From positions 1-37,558 of the forward strand of contig NZ_APCP01000066.1 of assembly GCF_000349725.1 (NCBI RefSeq): DNA of 37,558 nt, in the 5' to 3' direction. This DNA is from Ligilactobacillus pobuzihii E100301 = KCTC 13174. GTDB taxonomy: Bacteria; Bacillota; Bacilli; Lactobacillales; Lactobacillaceae. The notes under the pieces are model-generated. The model saw only the letters and a program-made list of their open reading frames with translations. It had not been told where the DNA came from and ran no database searches. Each line of letters starts with the position of its first letter. Position 1 is the stretch's first letter. The translations under genes were made by a program, and so were the position numbers. Below are positions 1-7,563 of this stretch, piece by piece.

Positions 1-1
1 T

Positions 2-259
2 AATCATTTTACCTTCGACGTCCGCCAGTTTTACATGGCCCAAAAGCAAATTAGCGGCTTCGTCATCAGCCACGCTACCGACGACCAACTAGCGCGGGCG
101 GCAAAGTGGTTAAATCCGCAGTTTGCCGCGGGTGCGTTACTCGAAGACGACCTCAATTGCCAGCCGTTTGCGGCCGCTGCGGAAGTACACGCCGCCCTGG
201 AGCAGGGGCGTGATCACCACCAGCGGTTTGTGCTGGTGCCGCCGACGGAAAAAATTTAA
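2..259 (+). CDS. MDR-family quinone oxidoreductase, C-terminal part (partial)
   Basis: The reading frame is open from the first base and ends in TAA. The 85 visible residues match the end of zinc-less medium-chain dehydrogenase/quinone oxidoreductases: FYMAQKQISGFVIS, then a helix, then the conserved tail with AAEVHAALEQG and a final FVLVPP strand. Such enzymes reduce quinones or enones with NADPH in the cytosol. The Rossmann core lies outside the window. The right end of the window holds the N-terminal 112 residues of a protein of the same family on the same strand, so both may belong to one gene on a circular molecule. Codon use is GC-rich, unlike most of the window, and suggests chromosomal origin. 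Family assignment is fairly sure; the exact substrate is not. Confidence 0.7.
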   Translation, partial: NHFTFDVRQFYMAQKQISGFVISHATDDQLARAAKWLNPQFAAGALLEDDLNCQPFAAAAEVHAALEQGRDHHQRFVLVPPTEKI

Positions 260-272
260 GTGCCTAAGGTTG

Positions 273-303
273 AAAAAACGGTCGCGGTTGCGGGCCGTTT
301 TTT
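273..303 (+). terminator. Rho-independent terminator after the MDR gene
   Basis: AAAAAACGG and CCGTTTTTT form the stem around a GC-rich loop, followed by T residues. It sits 14 bases after the stop codon of the oxidoreductase and separates it from the lipoprotein gene. Confidence 0.75.
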
Positions 304-375
304 AAGTTGCTTTTCCGGCCAGTTTTAGTAACATTTAATATAAATATATTAATAATTAAAGGGAGGCGCAGGCGG

Positions 376-976
376 ATGCGCAAAGGCTGGGGAGTCTTAT
401 TTGCAGGGGTATTATTACTGAGTGGCTGTGGGGACGACCAGGTTAAAGTTACTGAAACGCCCACCAATCAAGAAGCATTGCAAACTAGTCAGCAGCGGGT
501 AAAATCAAAACAGGCAAGTACTGACCGGGCAAGTTCTACCACTGGGACGGCTCAAAAAAGTCGTGACGCTAAGGAGACGGTCACGGCGACCCGTTGGAAT
601 GCAACTAAACGCTGGCAACTGGTTAAGTTTATGCACGCCTGGCAGCAACGAATGGGGGCAGACCTACGTGGGAACCTATGACGGTGAACGCCCGGATCAT
701 TATGGATTTACTTTTCCGAATGCAATTGAATCTGGACAACTTGATAATCGCGTGATTTTGGCTAATCAGCGAATTCAGTTGCGCTGGTCGGTGGACGGTG
801 AACAGTCGGCACCGTTTCAAGTGGTGGAAGCGGCAACGATGGATAATCAGCATGGCTTTTTAACGACCTACTTTTTTTGCTTACACAATCAGCAACCGGT
901 AGTTTTCGTAACCGGAACAACTAACGGTGATGATTTATACGTTCGCACCAGCCAAAACAGCGAGTTGCAAGCATAG
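376..976 (+). pseudogene. Secreted lipoprotein (Lreu_0056-like), frameshifted
   Basis: The ATG at 376 follows GGGAGG at 361-366 with good spacing. The product begins with a lipoprotein signal (MRKGWGVLFAGVLLLSGCG, lipobox LLSGC), then a Ser/Thr/Gln-rich linker. The frame stops at 681 after QQRMGADLRGNL. One frame over, the homologous continuation QQRMGQTYVGTYDG runs to 976. Removing one G from the G5 run at about 653-657 restores a single reading frame, so this is a one-base insertion (mutation or sequencing error). The C-terminus also looks cut: the chromosome-like composition ends at about 970, where plasmid-type sequence begins. The resemblance to the lactobacillus Lreu_0056-type lipoproteins is from memory and moderate; the molecular role is unknown. 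Confidence 0.6.
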
Positions 977-2249
977 TCAGCGCAATATTGATTTAATCTA
1001 CTCACAAGACCCAGCAGCTACACAGGTTGCAGGCTATAAACAATGGCAAAATGATTTTAACCGACATGTTAATAAAGGCGCTAAATCAATCCGAATCAGC
1101 GCCCCGATTATCAAAAAATTAACCGAAGAAGAAAAAAAGAAGCTTAATACCACGGAAGATAAAGCAATCGTTGGTTATCGCTTTATCCCGATTTTTGACA
1201 TTAAGCAAACATCAGGACAGCACGTGTTAAATACCCAAGACTTTATCAAAGAAAACTTGCAGGAACACAAAAACGTCACTAACTTGTATAACTCATTTAA
1301 AGATTATTTGAATGAAAAAAACAATTTAGCAGTGACCGAAGAAAATATATCACAACCAGGTGTAAAAGGTTATTTTGTTCCTAAAGCAAATGAAATTGTC
1401 ATTGATAATAAAGAACAAGACAGCGCCTTAAAGCTCAAAACTTTATATCATGAATATGCCCATAGCCAGTTGCATGGTTTAACGTCAGAATTTAAAGACC
1501 GTCCACGTGAATACAAAGAAACGCAAGCCGAAGCCGTGGCTTATGTGGCTATGCAAAATATCGGTGTTGATACTAGCGACTATTCACTAGGATATGTGGC
1601 AACCTGGGCTAAGGATAAAGACCTAATCCATAAAGCAATCAGTGAAATTCAAAAAGTCAGCAATAAAACCATTGATCTAACTGCTGAACTGACCGAAAAA
1701 TTGCAGTTAGACCAAAAACAAGAACAACAGCAGGAGCAGACACAGACACAAAAAGCGCCCGAACCTAAAACAAAAGAAGTAAATGCTAACCAGGAACAAA
1801 TTGATAAATTAAAACAGGCAATCGCTGAAACGCAAGACCAGCTTACACGTTACGGTAAAATTATTGAAAAAGCCCCCAAGACGTATGAAGCAGGGCTTGC
1901 AGAAGAGGAAATTAGTAAGTTAGAGCCTAGACTTGCACAACAAACGTTGATGTTAAACAGCTTATACGGCGAAGATTACAAATTACAAGAAAGCAATGCA
2001 ACTTTAGCAAATCCAACAATTAAAGCAGAAAATAACACGAAACAACCTAACTTATCAGATCAATACAAAGCATTGCATGATAAGTTAGAAAAACCAGGCG
2101 AAAATAAAAATCAAATACAAGAACAGCTAAATAAAGTTAAAACTGAAATTAGTCAAAAAACGCAACAACAACTAAAAGACTTTGCAAAAGCTAACCCAGA
2201 TTTGAAACAACCAAGAATTAAAAAAGAACAGCAAACTTTACAACGATAA
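977..2249 (+). pseudogene. ArdC/LtrC-like antirestriction-type protein, 5'-truncated
   Basis: About 424 residues are readable, but the start is missing because the chromosome-like block ends here. The first part resembles the ssDNA-binding ArdC N-domain (GYKQWQNDFNRHV, then IVGYRFIPIFDI). The middle has a zincin motif, YHEYAHSQLHG, with a downstream glutamate in ETQAEAVAYV, typical of the ArdC/ImmA-IrrE-like metallopeptidase fold. The last 180 residues are Gln/Lys/Glu-rich coiled coil. Proteins of this type (LtrC of lactococcal conjugative plasmids, ArdC) enter the recipient with the transferred strand and protect plasmid DNA. The zinc ligands are intact, but without a native start the gene is probably inactive. 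The sequence after its stop resembles that after mobA (18193-18260), so it probably came from another mobilisable plasmid. Confidence 0.65.
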
Positions 2250-2253
2250 TCAT

Positions 2254-2282
2254 AAAAAGCGCCTAGAAATGGGCGCTTTTTT
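2254..2282 (+). terminator. Terminator after ArdC-like gene
   Basis: AAAAAGCGCC, a 7-base loop, then GGGCGCTTTTTT. A diverged version of the same hairpin and the following 50 bases lies after mobA at 18193. Confidence 0.85.
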
Positions 2283-2477
2283 GTGTTTTGACGTTTGAGA
2301 AGCGCATTCTAAGACCGTTTCAAGCTGATAAATGGATAAGTACAGTAAATGACCAATGAGGTACTGCAAATTTTGTACAAGCAAAAAAACACGAGAAAAA
2401 GAGCCTTGCTATAATGGCTTAAAATCAAGATAGCTATTTTAATAGTCCAAAATATGGACTTGTGTTATAATATGAAT

Positions 2478-2591
2478 AGAAAAAAAGAAGCCCTGCGTGA
2501 ACAGGACTTCCTAGTAGAACCGTTAGACGGTAGCATAAACTAAGATAAAATAACCGTTAGCTCTGCAAAGCTAAGACGGTTATTTTTTTTT
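2478..2591 (+). ncRNA. Antitoxin RNA of type I toxin locus 1
   Basis: A promoter with TATAAT at 2466-2471 precedes a short transcript. It starts with a hairpin (GAAGCCCTG paired with CAGGACTTC) and ends in the strong terminator AACCGTTAGC/GCTAAGACGGTT plus nine T (2552-2591). It converges with the toxin gene on the minus strand, and the shared terminator overlaps the last toxin codons. This is the usual layout of Fst/Lpt-type type I toxin-antitoxin loci in Gram-positive plasmids. The transcript ends are inferred from promoter and terminator only. Confidence 0.65.
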
Positions 2592-2684
2592 GCTAATTTT
2601 TATCAGCTCAACAACTAGTGCAATTAAGGCAACGATAAACGTACCGAAAGCCAACATTAGTTGTAAGGCGTCTGATACTGACAC
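2580..2684 (-). CDS. Holin-like type I toxin peptide 1 (34 aa)
   Basis: The peptide starts with GTG behind GAAAGGAG and reads MSVSDALQLMLAFG, then one hydrophobic membrane segment, and ends in KISKKK. This pattern (MS.xxALxLMLxFxxFIxALxxxV plus a Lys tail) is that of the putative holin-like toxin family, small membrane-damaging peptides of type I loci. The long mRNA leader has TATAAT on the minus strand near 2792-2797. The antitoxin RNA converges from the other side and overlaps the 3' end, consistent with post-transcriptional control. It is too short for routine gene callers. The function is inferred from family and layout. Confidence 0.72.
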   Translation of the reverse strand: MSVSDALQLMLAFGTFIVALIALVVELIKISKKK

Positions 2685-2819
2685 CCTGGCTACTCCTTTC
2701 ATTAGGATATGGTTTTGCTAAGGCTTTTACACCATAAGCACCGCCCCCTTTTACAGGAAATAGCTACCGTCTTAACTTTTCTACTAATTTGTATTATATC
2801 GTAAAAAGGAGCAATTGTC

Positions 2820-3095
2820 CTAATAATTAAAAACCGTGGACGTTGCCCACACCCACAACCTGGGGTCATTGGGTAAGTCACGTTTACGGGAGACGTTGGC
2901 TTTAAGATGAAATAAGTGCTTAGCTTCGGGTGACGTGGCTAAAATGAGCCCGCCATTAGTATTTTCAGCTTCGCTAAGGACCACTAACGGGACTTTTAAG
3001 GGACTAAGGCCCCGGGCAACGGCTTCGCAACTAGCATAAAAGGACTTGTTATCGATTAAGAAGAACACGCCATGCGGTTCATCATCAAAAAACAT
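2820..3095 (-). pseudogene. Y-family DNA polymerase (UmuC/ImpB-like), N-terminal fragment
   Basis: The 91 residues begin like the palm of plasmid UmuC proteins: GVFFLIDNKSFYASCEAV carries the first catalytic Asp and the FYASCE motif, followed by LVVLSEAENTNGGLILATSP and KANVSRKRDLP. Full proteins have about 420 residues; here homology stops at DLPNDPRL and about ten unrelated residues run to a stop. The catalytic core is therefore lost. Intact homologues carry out SOS lesion bypass. The fragment lies between the two type I toxin loci, which may explain why this segment has been kept. Confidence 0.8.
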
Positions 3096-3221
3096 TTAGA
3101 TCACTTCCGTTAGCTTTTACCTGTATTGTAGCATATAAAGCAAACGTGTGTTCCCTAAAAACTGGCAGAAAGTTGATTAAAAATAGTCGAAAGTCCATTA
3201 TAGTCATGCTATAATGTAGAC

Positions 3222-3346
3222 AGAAAAAGGGAAGCCCCGCTAGAACAGGACTTCCCATGCAAGCCGCTTCAAAGACGGTGGCGAAGTTAATAAGACAGCA
3301 TTAAGCTACCCTGTAACTGGCCAAAGTTACGCAGGGCGGCTTTTTT
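3222..3346 (+). ncRNA. Antitoxin RNA of type I toxin locus 2
   Basis: TATAAT at 3210-3215 precedes a transcript that opens with the hairpin GGGAAG...CTTCCC, closely resembling the first hairpin of the RNA at 2478. It ends in the terminator at 3303-3346 (CTACCCTGTAACT against AGTTACGCAGGG, then TTTTTT). It converges with toxin 2 and overlaps its last codon. The ends are inferred from signals only. Confidence 0.62.
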
Positions 3347-3434
3347 ATTTGTTCCTTTTGTCGATGTATGTTAGCAACGCCAAAATAAACATTGCAAACA
3401 GCAACATCAACGAGAGTGTCTGGAAGACGCTCAT
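3345..3434 (-). CDS. Holin-like type I toxin peptide 2 (29 aa)
   Basis: MSVFQTLSLMLLFAMF, followed by the rest of a single membrane segment and the charged tail YIDKRNK. It is clearly related to toxin 1 at 2580-2684 and to the putative holin-like toxin family. AGAAAGG lies about 11 bases before the ATG at 3434. A longer overlapping frame on the same strand has no family features and is taken as a shadow. Expression is presumably held down by the convergent RNA from 3222. Confidence 0.72.
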   Translation of the reverse strand: MSVFQTLSLMLLFAMFILALLTYIDKRNK

Positions 3435-3669
3435 TGACTGTGAAACCTTTCTGAAGATTATTCCATGTTCCCATGGGCCTCACCTCGCAAGGGAAAAGAC
3501 AGCCACCGCCCTTAAAACTTCTTGCTTGGTCTATTATACAGAAAACTTGTATAGGAAGAAATATTTCTTGTAACCAGTGTGTATTTTTTGCTTTAGAATG
3601 ATTGAAATTTGTTTGATTAAAAAGCAATAGCTATGTAGTTGCTTGGACATTAAAGTAGGAGTGATATTT

Positions 3670-4113
3670 ATGATAAAAGAAACACCAAGAAACATTGAAG
3701 AGTTGAAAAAGAAAGCAAATAATAAAAACAGTTGGCGTGAACGTTTGTCTGCTGTAAATGTTTTAAAAGAATATGATTGCAAGCAGTCTAAAGATATACT
3801 TGCTAGACTTGCTATAAATGACCCAGTGTTTAAAGTGAAAGAAACGGCGTTTCGTGCTGCTCAAGCATTAGGCGTAACCAGTCATGGAAATCCTATTTAT
3901 TTAGGTAAAGGAAAGAAGGGAAATCTGGTTAAGGGGATTAATAAAAAACTTGAAAAGGTTAGAAATTCATTGCCAGATGATTATTCGTTCGAAGATTTTA
4001 AGAGTGAATTTCAAAAAAAATATCCAAGCGCATATGATGTTTATGAGGGTACTAAAAAAGATTTTGATGGTTGGCTTAAAAAATCAGAAGCAAATTTACC
4101 CCATAGAAAATAA
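3670..4113 (+). CDS. HEAT-repeat-like protein of unknown function
   Basis: The product has 147 residues. AGGAG at 3657-3661 places the start at the ATG at 3670 rather than at the upstream TTG. The N-terminal half (SWRERLSAVNVLKEYDCKQS, DILARLAINDPVFKVKETAF) has the helical pattern of HEAT/PBS-lyase repeats, a scaffold for protein-protein contact. The C-terminal half is basic with a predicted helix-rich region and no motif I know. It stands alone upstream of the persulfide operon. Composition is AT-rich, like the following genes, so both may have arrived together from an Enterococcus-like source. No specific function can be given. Confidence 0.6.
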   Translation: MIKETPRNIEELKKKANNKNSWRERLSAVNVLKEYDCKQSKDILARLAINDPVFKVKETAFRAAQALGVTSHGNPIYLGKGKKGNLVKGINKKLEKVRNSLPDDYSFEDFKSEFQKKYPSAYDVYEGTKKDFDGWLKKSEANLPHRK

Positions 4114-4177
4114 AGAGAGTAAGACAGATTAAACGAATATTGATACGTATAGTTTATCTTTATATACAAAGAAAAAT

Positions 4178-4194
4178 ATACCCTTTATGGGTAT
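4178..4194. promoter_or_regulatory. CstR/CsoR-type operator 1
   Basis: ATACCCTTTATGGGTAT is a perfect inverted repeat with ATACCC arms, the form of operators bound by CsoR/CstR repressors. It lies 165 bases before the first rhodanese gene; a CstR gene ends the operon. Confidence 0.65.
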
Positions 4195-4255
4195 GGTATG
4201 TAAGTCAAGTTTTGCTGTGAAAATACTGCGTTTATTTATTAGAAAATAAATCCTG

Positions 4256-4312
4256 TTGACATTCAAGTTGACATTTAATTGGACTCGTAGTTTAGTATAC
4301 CTTAAGGGGTAT
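4256..4312 (+). promoter_or_regulatory. Persulfide operon promoter with CstR operator 2
   Basis: Two TTGACA hexamers (4256-4261 and 4268-4273) precede TAGTAT at 4293-4298. The second operator, ATACCTTAAGGGGTAT at 4297-4312, overlaps the -10 region and the likely transcription start. A repressor bound here would block RNA polymerase; this fits autoregulation by the CstR protein encoded at 6603. Confidence 0.65.
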
Positions 4313-4342
4313 ATTGAGATGTTTTAATAAGGGGGAAATAGT

Positions 4343-4657
4343 ATGTTTAAATTTTTTAATACAGTAGCAAGCATTTCAGTAACTGAGTTGCAAGAAAAAA
4401 TGAAAGGCACAATTCATTTACTTGATGTACGCACACCAAATGAGTACCGGTCAGGGCATATATCGAAAGCTAAAAACGTTCCGCTAAATAAGGTCGATGG
4501 CTATAAAGGAAGTTTGACTGAGGAAGTTTATGTGATTTGTCAATCTGGGATGCGCAGTAAAAAAGCCGCAAAAATATTACAAAAAAAAGGCTATAGCGTA
4601 GTAAATATTCGTGGTGGCATGAGCCAATGGACCGGTCAAATAAGAGGAGGAAAATAA
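4343..4657 (+). CDS. Single-domain rhodanese sulfurtransferase
   Basis: 104 residues form one rhodanese domain. DVRTPNEYRSGHI is the substrate-side motif, and Cys66 in ICQSGMRS is the catalytic loop that carries the persulfide. It moves sulfane sulfur between thiols in the cytosol. It is the first gene of a four-gene operon; the next starts 2 bases after its stop behind AGAGGAGG. Its partners are a CoA-disulfide reductase-rhodanese fusion, a second single rhodanese and CstR, which together point to detoxification of persulfides and polysulfides. Confidence 0.88.
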   Translation: MFKFFNTVASISVTELQEKMKGTIHLLDVRTPNEYRSGHISKAKNVPLNKVDGYKGSLTEEVYVICQSGMRSKKAAKILQKKGYSVVNIRGGMSQWTGQIRGGK

Positions 4658-4659
4658 TT

Positions 4660-6315
4660 ATGACAAAAATTATTATCGTAGGTGGAGTCGCTGGAGGAAT
4701 GTCAGCTGCGACTAGATTACGTCGATTAATGGAAGATGCTGAAATTGTTGTTTTAGAAAAGGGGCCATTTGTTTCATTTGCCAATTGTGGATTACCCTAC
4801 TATGTATCTGGAGAAATTGAAGCGAGAGAAAGTTTATTAGTTCAAACACCAGAGGCTTTACGTGCACGTTTTAATTTAGATGTGAGACCACATCATGAAG
4901 TGATAGCAATCAATCCCGTGGATAAAACGGTCACAATTAAACACAGTGGTCAAATAACGACAGAATCTTATGATAAGTTGATTCTATCCCCAGGAGCCAA
5001 ACCATTTATTCCACCGATTATTGGATTAGCCGAAGCAACGAATGTTTACAGTTTAAGAAATGTACCAGATTTGGATAAAATCATGACTAACATAGATCAG
5101 GAAAATCCTAAAAAAGCAATTGTGGTCGGTGCTGGATTCATTGGGTTAGAAATGGCAGAAAATTTAAAAAAACGTGGCTTGGAAGTAGCTCTTATTGAAA
5201 AAGCCCCTCATGTTTTGCCTCCGTTAGATGAAGAAATGGCTGCTTTTGTTAAAAATGAATTAGTTAGCAAAGGAGTAGAAGTGATTACTTCTCAATCGGC
5301 TGCAGAATTTAGAAATCAAGGAAAATTAGTTATTTTAGAAGATGGAACTGAGTTGCAATCAGATTTAACTATTTTGTCAGTAGGAGTTCAACCTGAAAAT
5401 ACTTTAGCAAAAGATGCAGGAATCAAATTAGGATTACGTGGAGGAATTTTGGTTGATAATAATTATCAAACGAATCTTTCAGATATTTATGCAGTAGGAG
5501 ACGCGATTTTAGTCAAGCAACAAATCACTGGTGAAGATGCCCTTATTTCTTTGGCTTCTCCAGCTAACCGACAAGGCAGACAGGTAGCAGATGTTATTGC
5601 TGGATTGAATCGCAAAAATAAAGGAAGTATTGGTACGGCAATTGTTCGTGTATTTGGTTTGAGTGCTGCTTCCACAGGGTTAAGTGAACGTGTTGCTAGA
5701 CTGGCTGGACTTGATGTGGCAGTTGTTCATATCTCTGGAAAAGATCATGCAGGTTACTATCCTGGAGCGACAGAAATAGTTTTAAAATTAATGTATAATC
5801 CCAAAACGGGTGAAATTTATGGCGCTCAAGGAATTGGTGAAAAAGGGGTTGATAAGCGTATCGATATTCTAGCTACAGCGATTAAAGGCGGGCTTACTGT
5901 TTTTGATTTACCTGAATTAGAATTTTCTTATGCACCACCATTTGGAGCTGCAAAAGATCCGGTCAATATGATTGGGTATGTCGCTTTAAATCAGATTGAA
6001 GGATTAAGTAACACGATCCAATGGCATGAATTGACAGACGAACTCGCTAAAGGAAAGATCTTATTGGATGTTCGAGAAGAAAGCGAATTAGCCAATGGGC
6101 GTTTTAAAGAAGCAATTAATATTCCGCTAAATGATTTACGATGCCGTGTTTCTGAATTAGATCCAACAAAGGAATATATCATAAGTTGTCATAGTGGTTT
6201 GAGAAGTTATGTCGGCGAGAGAATTTTAAAACAAGCTGGATTTAAAGTAGAAAACTTAGATGGTGCATTTTCTTTATATAAAGCAGTGAGATTGGAGGAT
6301 GTAGACTATGTTTAG
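4660..6315 (+). CDS. CoA-disulfide reductase with C-terminal rhodanese domain
   Basis: 551 residues from the ATG at 4660, chosen because AGAGGAGGA lies 9 bases upstream. The N-terminus has the FAD-binding GGVAGGMSAATRLRR motif and the single redox cysteine Cys43 in SFANCGLPYY, the hallmark of CoA-disulfide reductases and persulfide reductases of the CoADR/Npsr group. A second dinucleotide site, VVGAGFIGLEMAENL, binds NAD(P)H. The C-terminal 100 residues are a rhodanese domain with catalytic Cys510 in SCHSGLRSY. Fusions of this type reduce CoA or glutathione persulfides and polysulfides, releasing sulfide, so the protein is probably the enzymatic core of the operon. It overlaps the next rhodanese gene by 8 bases, showing translational coupling. 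Confidence 0.92.
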   Translation: MTKIIIVGGVAGGMSAATRLRRLMEDAEIVVLEKGPFVSFANCGLPYYVSGEIEARESLLVQTPEALRARFNLDVRPHHEVIAINPVDKTVTIKHSGQITTESYDKLILSPGAKPFIPPIIGLAEATNVYSLRNVPDLDKIMTNIDQENPKKAIVVGAGFIGLEMAENLKKRGLEVALIEKAPHVLPPLDEEMAAFVKNELVSKGVEVITSQSAAEFRNQGKLVILEDGTELQSDLTILSVGVQPENTLAKDAGIKLGLRGGILVDNNYQTNLSDIYAVGDAILVKQQITGEDALISLASPANRQGRQVADVIAGLNRKNKGSIGTAIVRVFGLSAASTGLSERVARLAGLDVAVVHISGKDHAGYYPGATEIVLKLMYNPKTGEIYGAQGIGEKGVDKRIDILATAIKGGLTVFDLPELEFSYAPPFGAAKDPVNMIGYVALNQIEGLSNTIQWHELTDELAKGKILLDVREESELANGRFKEAINIPLNDLRCRVSELDPTKEYIISCHSGLRSYVGERILKQAGFKVENLDGAFSLYKAVRLEDVDYV

Positions 6316-6616
6316 TTCAATTGGTGTAGATGAATTTTATCAAAAGTCCAAAACAGAATCATTGACAATTGTTGATGTTAGAGAAGCCGATGAGTTTGAA
6401 AGAGGGCATATTCCATCCGCTAAAGCACTTCCTTTAAGCGGATTAGAACAACATATCGATCAGTTAAATAAAGATGAAAAATACTATGTTATATGTCAAT
6501 CTGGCGGACGTTCAGCAATGGCCTGTGATTTTTTAAGTAGTGAAGGATATAAAGTAGTCAATGTAATGGGGGGGATGTCAGCGTGGAAAGGAGAATTAAC
6601 CTATGGGGACTTGTGA
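6308..6616 (+). CDS. Single-domain rhodanese sulfurtransferase
   Basis: 102 residues. DVREADEFERGHIPSAK and the active loop with Cys63 (ICQSGGRSAM) define a rhodanese. Its start overlaps the CoADR stop by 8 bases, and its end overlaps cstR by 14. It differs clearly from the rhodanese at 4343, so the operon carries three separate rhodanese domains, presumably with different sulfur donors or acceptors. Confidence 0.88.
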   Translation: MFSSIGVDEFYQKSKTESLTIVDVREADEFERGHIPSAKALPLSGLEQHIDQLNKDEKYYVICQSGGRSAMACDFLSSEGYKVVNVMGGMSAWKGELTYGDL

Positions 6617-6863
6617 TAAAAGTATTCTGAATCGTTTAAAGCGCGCAGAAGGTCAAATGCGTGGGATTCAGAAAATGATTGAAGAAGAAAAAGAATGTAT
6701 TGATGTAATCACCCAATTAAGTGCTATTAGATCGAGTGTTGACCGGATTATGGGAATAATTGTTGCTGAAAATTTGAAGTCGTGTTTAGATAATCCGGAA
6801 TTAGATTCAGGTAAACAATCACAGAAAGTGGAGCAAGCTATTAATATGATCATCAAAAAATAA
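6603..6863 (+). CDS. cstR: CstR-type persulfide-sensing repressor
   Basis: 86 residues of the CsoR/RcnR all-helical repressor family (LKRAEGQMRGIQKMIEE opening). Cys32 and Cys61 are the conserved thiol pair. The histidine that copper-sensing CsoR uses before the second cysteine is replaced: the motif is ENLKSC with Asn57. That pattern marks CstR, which forms di- to tetrasulfide bridges between these cysteines and then leaves its operator. It is the last gene of the rhodanese/CoADR operon and overlaps the preceding gene. Two GC-flanked palindromes upstream of the operon (4178 and 4297) are its likely targets. Confidence 0.88.
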   Translation: MGTCDKSILNRLKRAEGQMRGIQKMIEEEKECIDVITQLSAIRSSVDRIMGIIVAENLKSCLDNPELDSGKQSQKVEQAINMIIKK

Positions 6864-6877
6864 GGATGGAAAAACAT

Positions 6878-7036
6878 ATGGAAGAATTAAATGGTGCTTT
6901 ACCTTTTAATGCGTCTTTAAGCGAAGAAGAAAGAGCTAATTTACGCTTTTTAAAGGCGACCCAAGGGACACCAGTCACCGAGTTCAAAGACGCTAAAGAG
7001 GTCGCTGATTGGCTCAATGATCCAGATGAGGACTAA
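6878..7036 (+). CDS. Probable antitoxin of a PemK/MazF-like pair (52 aa)
   Basis: MEELNGALPFNASLSEEE..., ending in KDAKEVADWLNDPDED. The acidic, short product with a helical C-terminus precedes and overlaps the gene for a MazF-like toxin, as antitoxins usually do. AAGGATGG precedes the ATG. I recognise no DNA-binding domain in it. The role is inferred from position and size. Base composition is less AT-rich than the sulfur operon, so it is probably a separate module. Confidence 0.6.
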   Translation: MEELNGALPFNASLSEEERANLRFLKATQGTPVTEFKDAKEVADWLNDPDED

Positions 7037-7352
7037 TGACTTAGTCAGCCTATACGTTTGTTTTGTAGAAACTAACGGTGGCAAGTCTCGATCAGTTTTA
7101 ATTCGTCGGGTATCAGAACAGACGGTCGAGGTTTTTAAAATTACTAGTCAGTATGAAAAGAAGTCGGCTTATATCAAGCAACAATATTATCCGATTCAAG
7201 ATTGGCAATCCGCTGGGTTGAAGAAACCTTCCTGGGTCGATCTTGGTAATATTTATCGCTTTCCCAAAGCCGGTTTAAACTTTAAAGAAATCGGTCATTT
7301 AAGTAAGCTAGATCAAAATAAAATTTCAGTAAAGTTAAGGAAGCAGAAATAG
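7026..7352 (+). CDS. PemK/MazF-like toxin
   Basis: 108 residues from the ATG at 7026 (MRTNDLVSLYV); a start at 7017 would add three. No Shine-Dalgarno is obvious, and the start lies inside the preceding small gene, so translation is probably coupled. NGGKSRSVLIRRV resembles the GKxRPxLV strand of PemK/MazF ribonucleases, followed by FKITSQYEKKSAYIKQQYYPI and KPSWVDLGNIYRF, a pattern common in lactobacillus plasmid toxins. The presumed activity is mRNA cleavage restrained by the 52-residue partner. The first strand lacks the usual RGxI motif, so the assignment is moderate. Confidence 0.6.
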   Translation: MRTNDLVSLYVCFVETNGGKSRSVLIRRVSEQTVEVFKITSQYEKKSAYIKQQYYPIQDWQSAGLKKPSWVDLGNIYRFPKAGLNFKEIGHLSKLDQNKISVKLRKQK

Positions 7353-7369
7353 AAAAAGGAGGAGACTGC

Positions 7370-7552
7370 TTGGGACTCATATTATTTGTTATAGTTGGTT
7401 ATTTCATTTATAAATACTTGGAGGATAAACAGAATGGAACAAGTATTTTTAGAGAGCAGAATAGTGCGTTGGATATTTTAAATGAACGATATGCCAAAGG
7501 TGAAATAGATGAGGAAACATATAGAATAAAAAAAGAAACATTAAATGAATAA
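7370..7552 (+). CDS. Small SHOCT-domain membrane protein
   Basis: 60 residues starting with TTG behind AAAGGAGGAG. Residues 2-17 are one membrane segment. The C-terminus, SALDILNERYAKGEIDEETYRIKKETL, is a SHOCT motif (short C-terminal domain, an oligomerisation element). It is the first of three closely spaced genes, followed by a second SHOCT protein and a DUF302 protein. The function is unknown. Confidence 0.7.
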   Translation: MGLILFVIVGYFIYKYLEDKQNGTSIFREQNSALDILNERYAKGEIDEETYRIKKETLNE

Positions 7553-7563
7553 GGAGTGATTCA

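Noticed and set aside
3301-3627. 108-codon minus-strand frame over toxin 2
   Set aside because: No family features; the 29-aa frame with the holin-like toxin pattern explains the region.
6603-6863. Copper-sensing CsoR
   Set aside because: The ligand histidine is replaced by Asn57 and the operon encodes persulfide enzymes, so CstR fits better.
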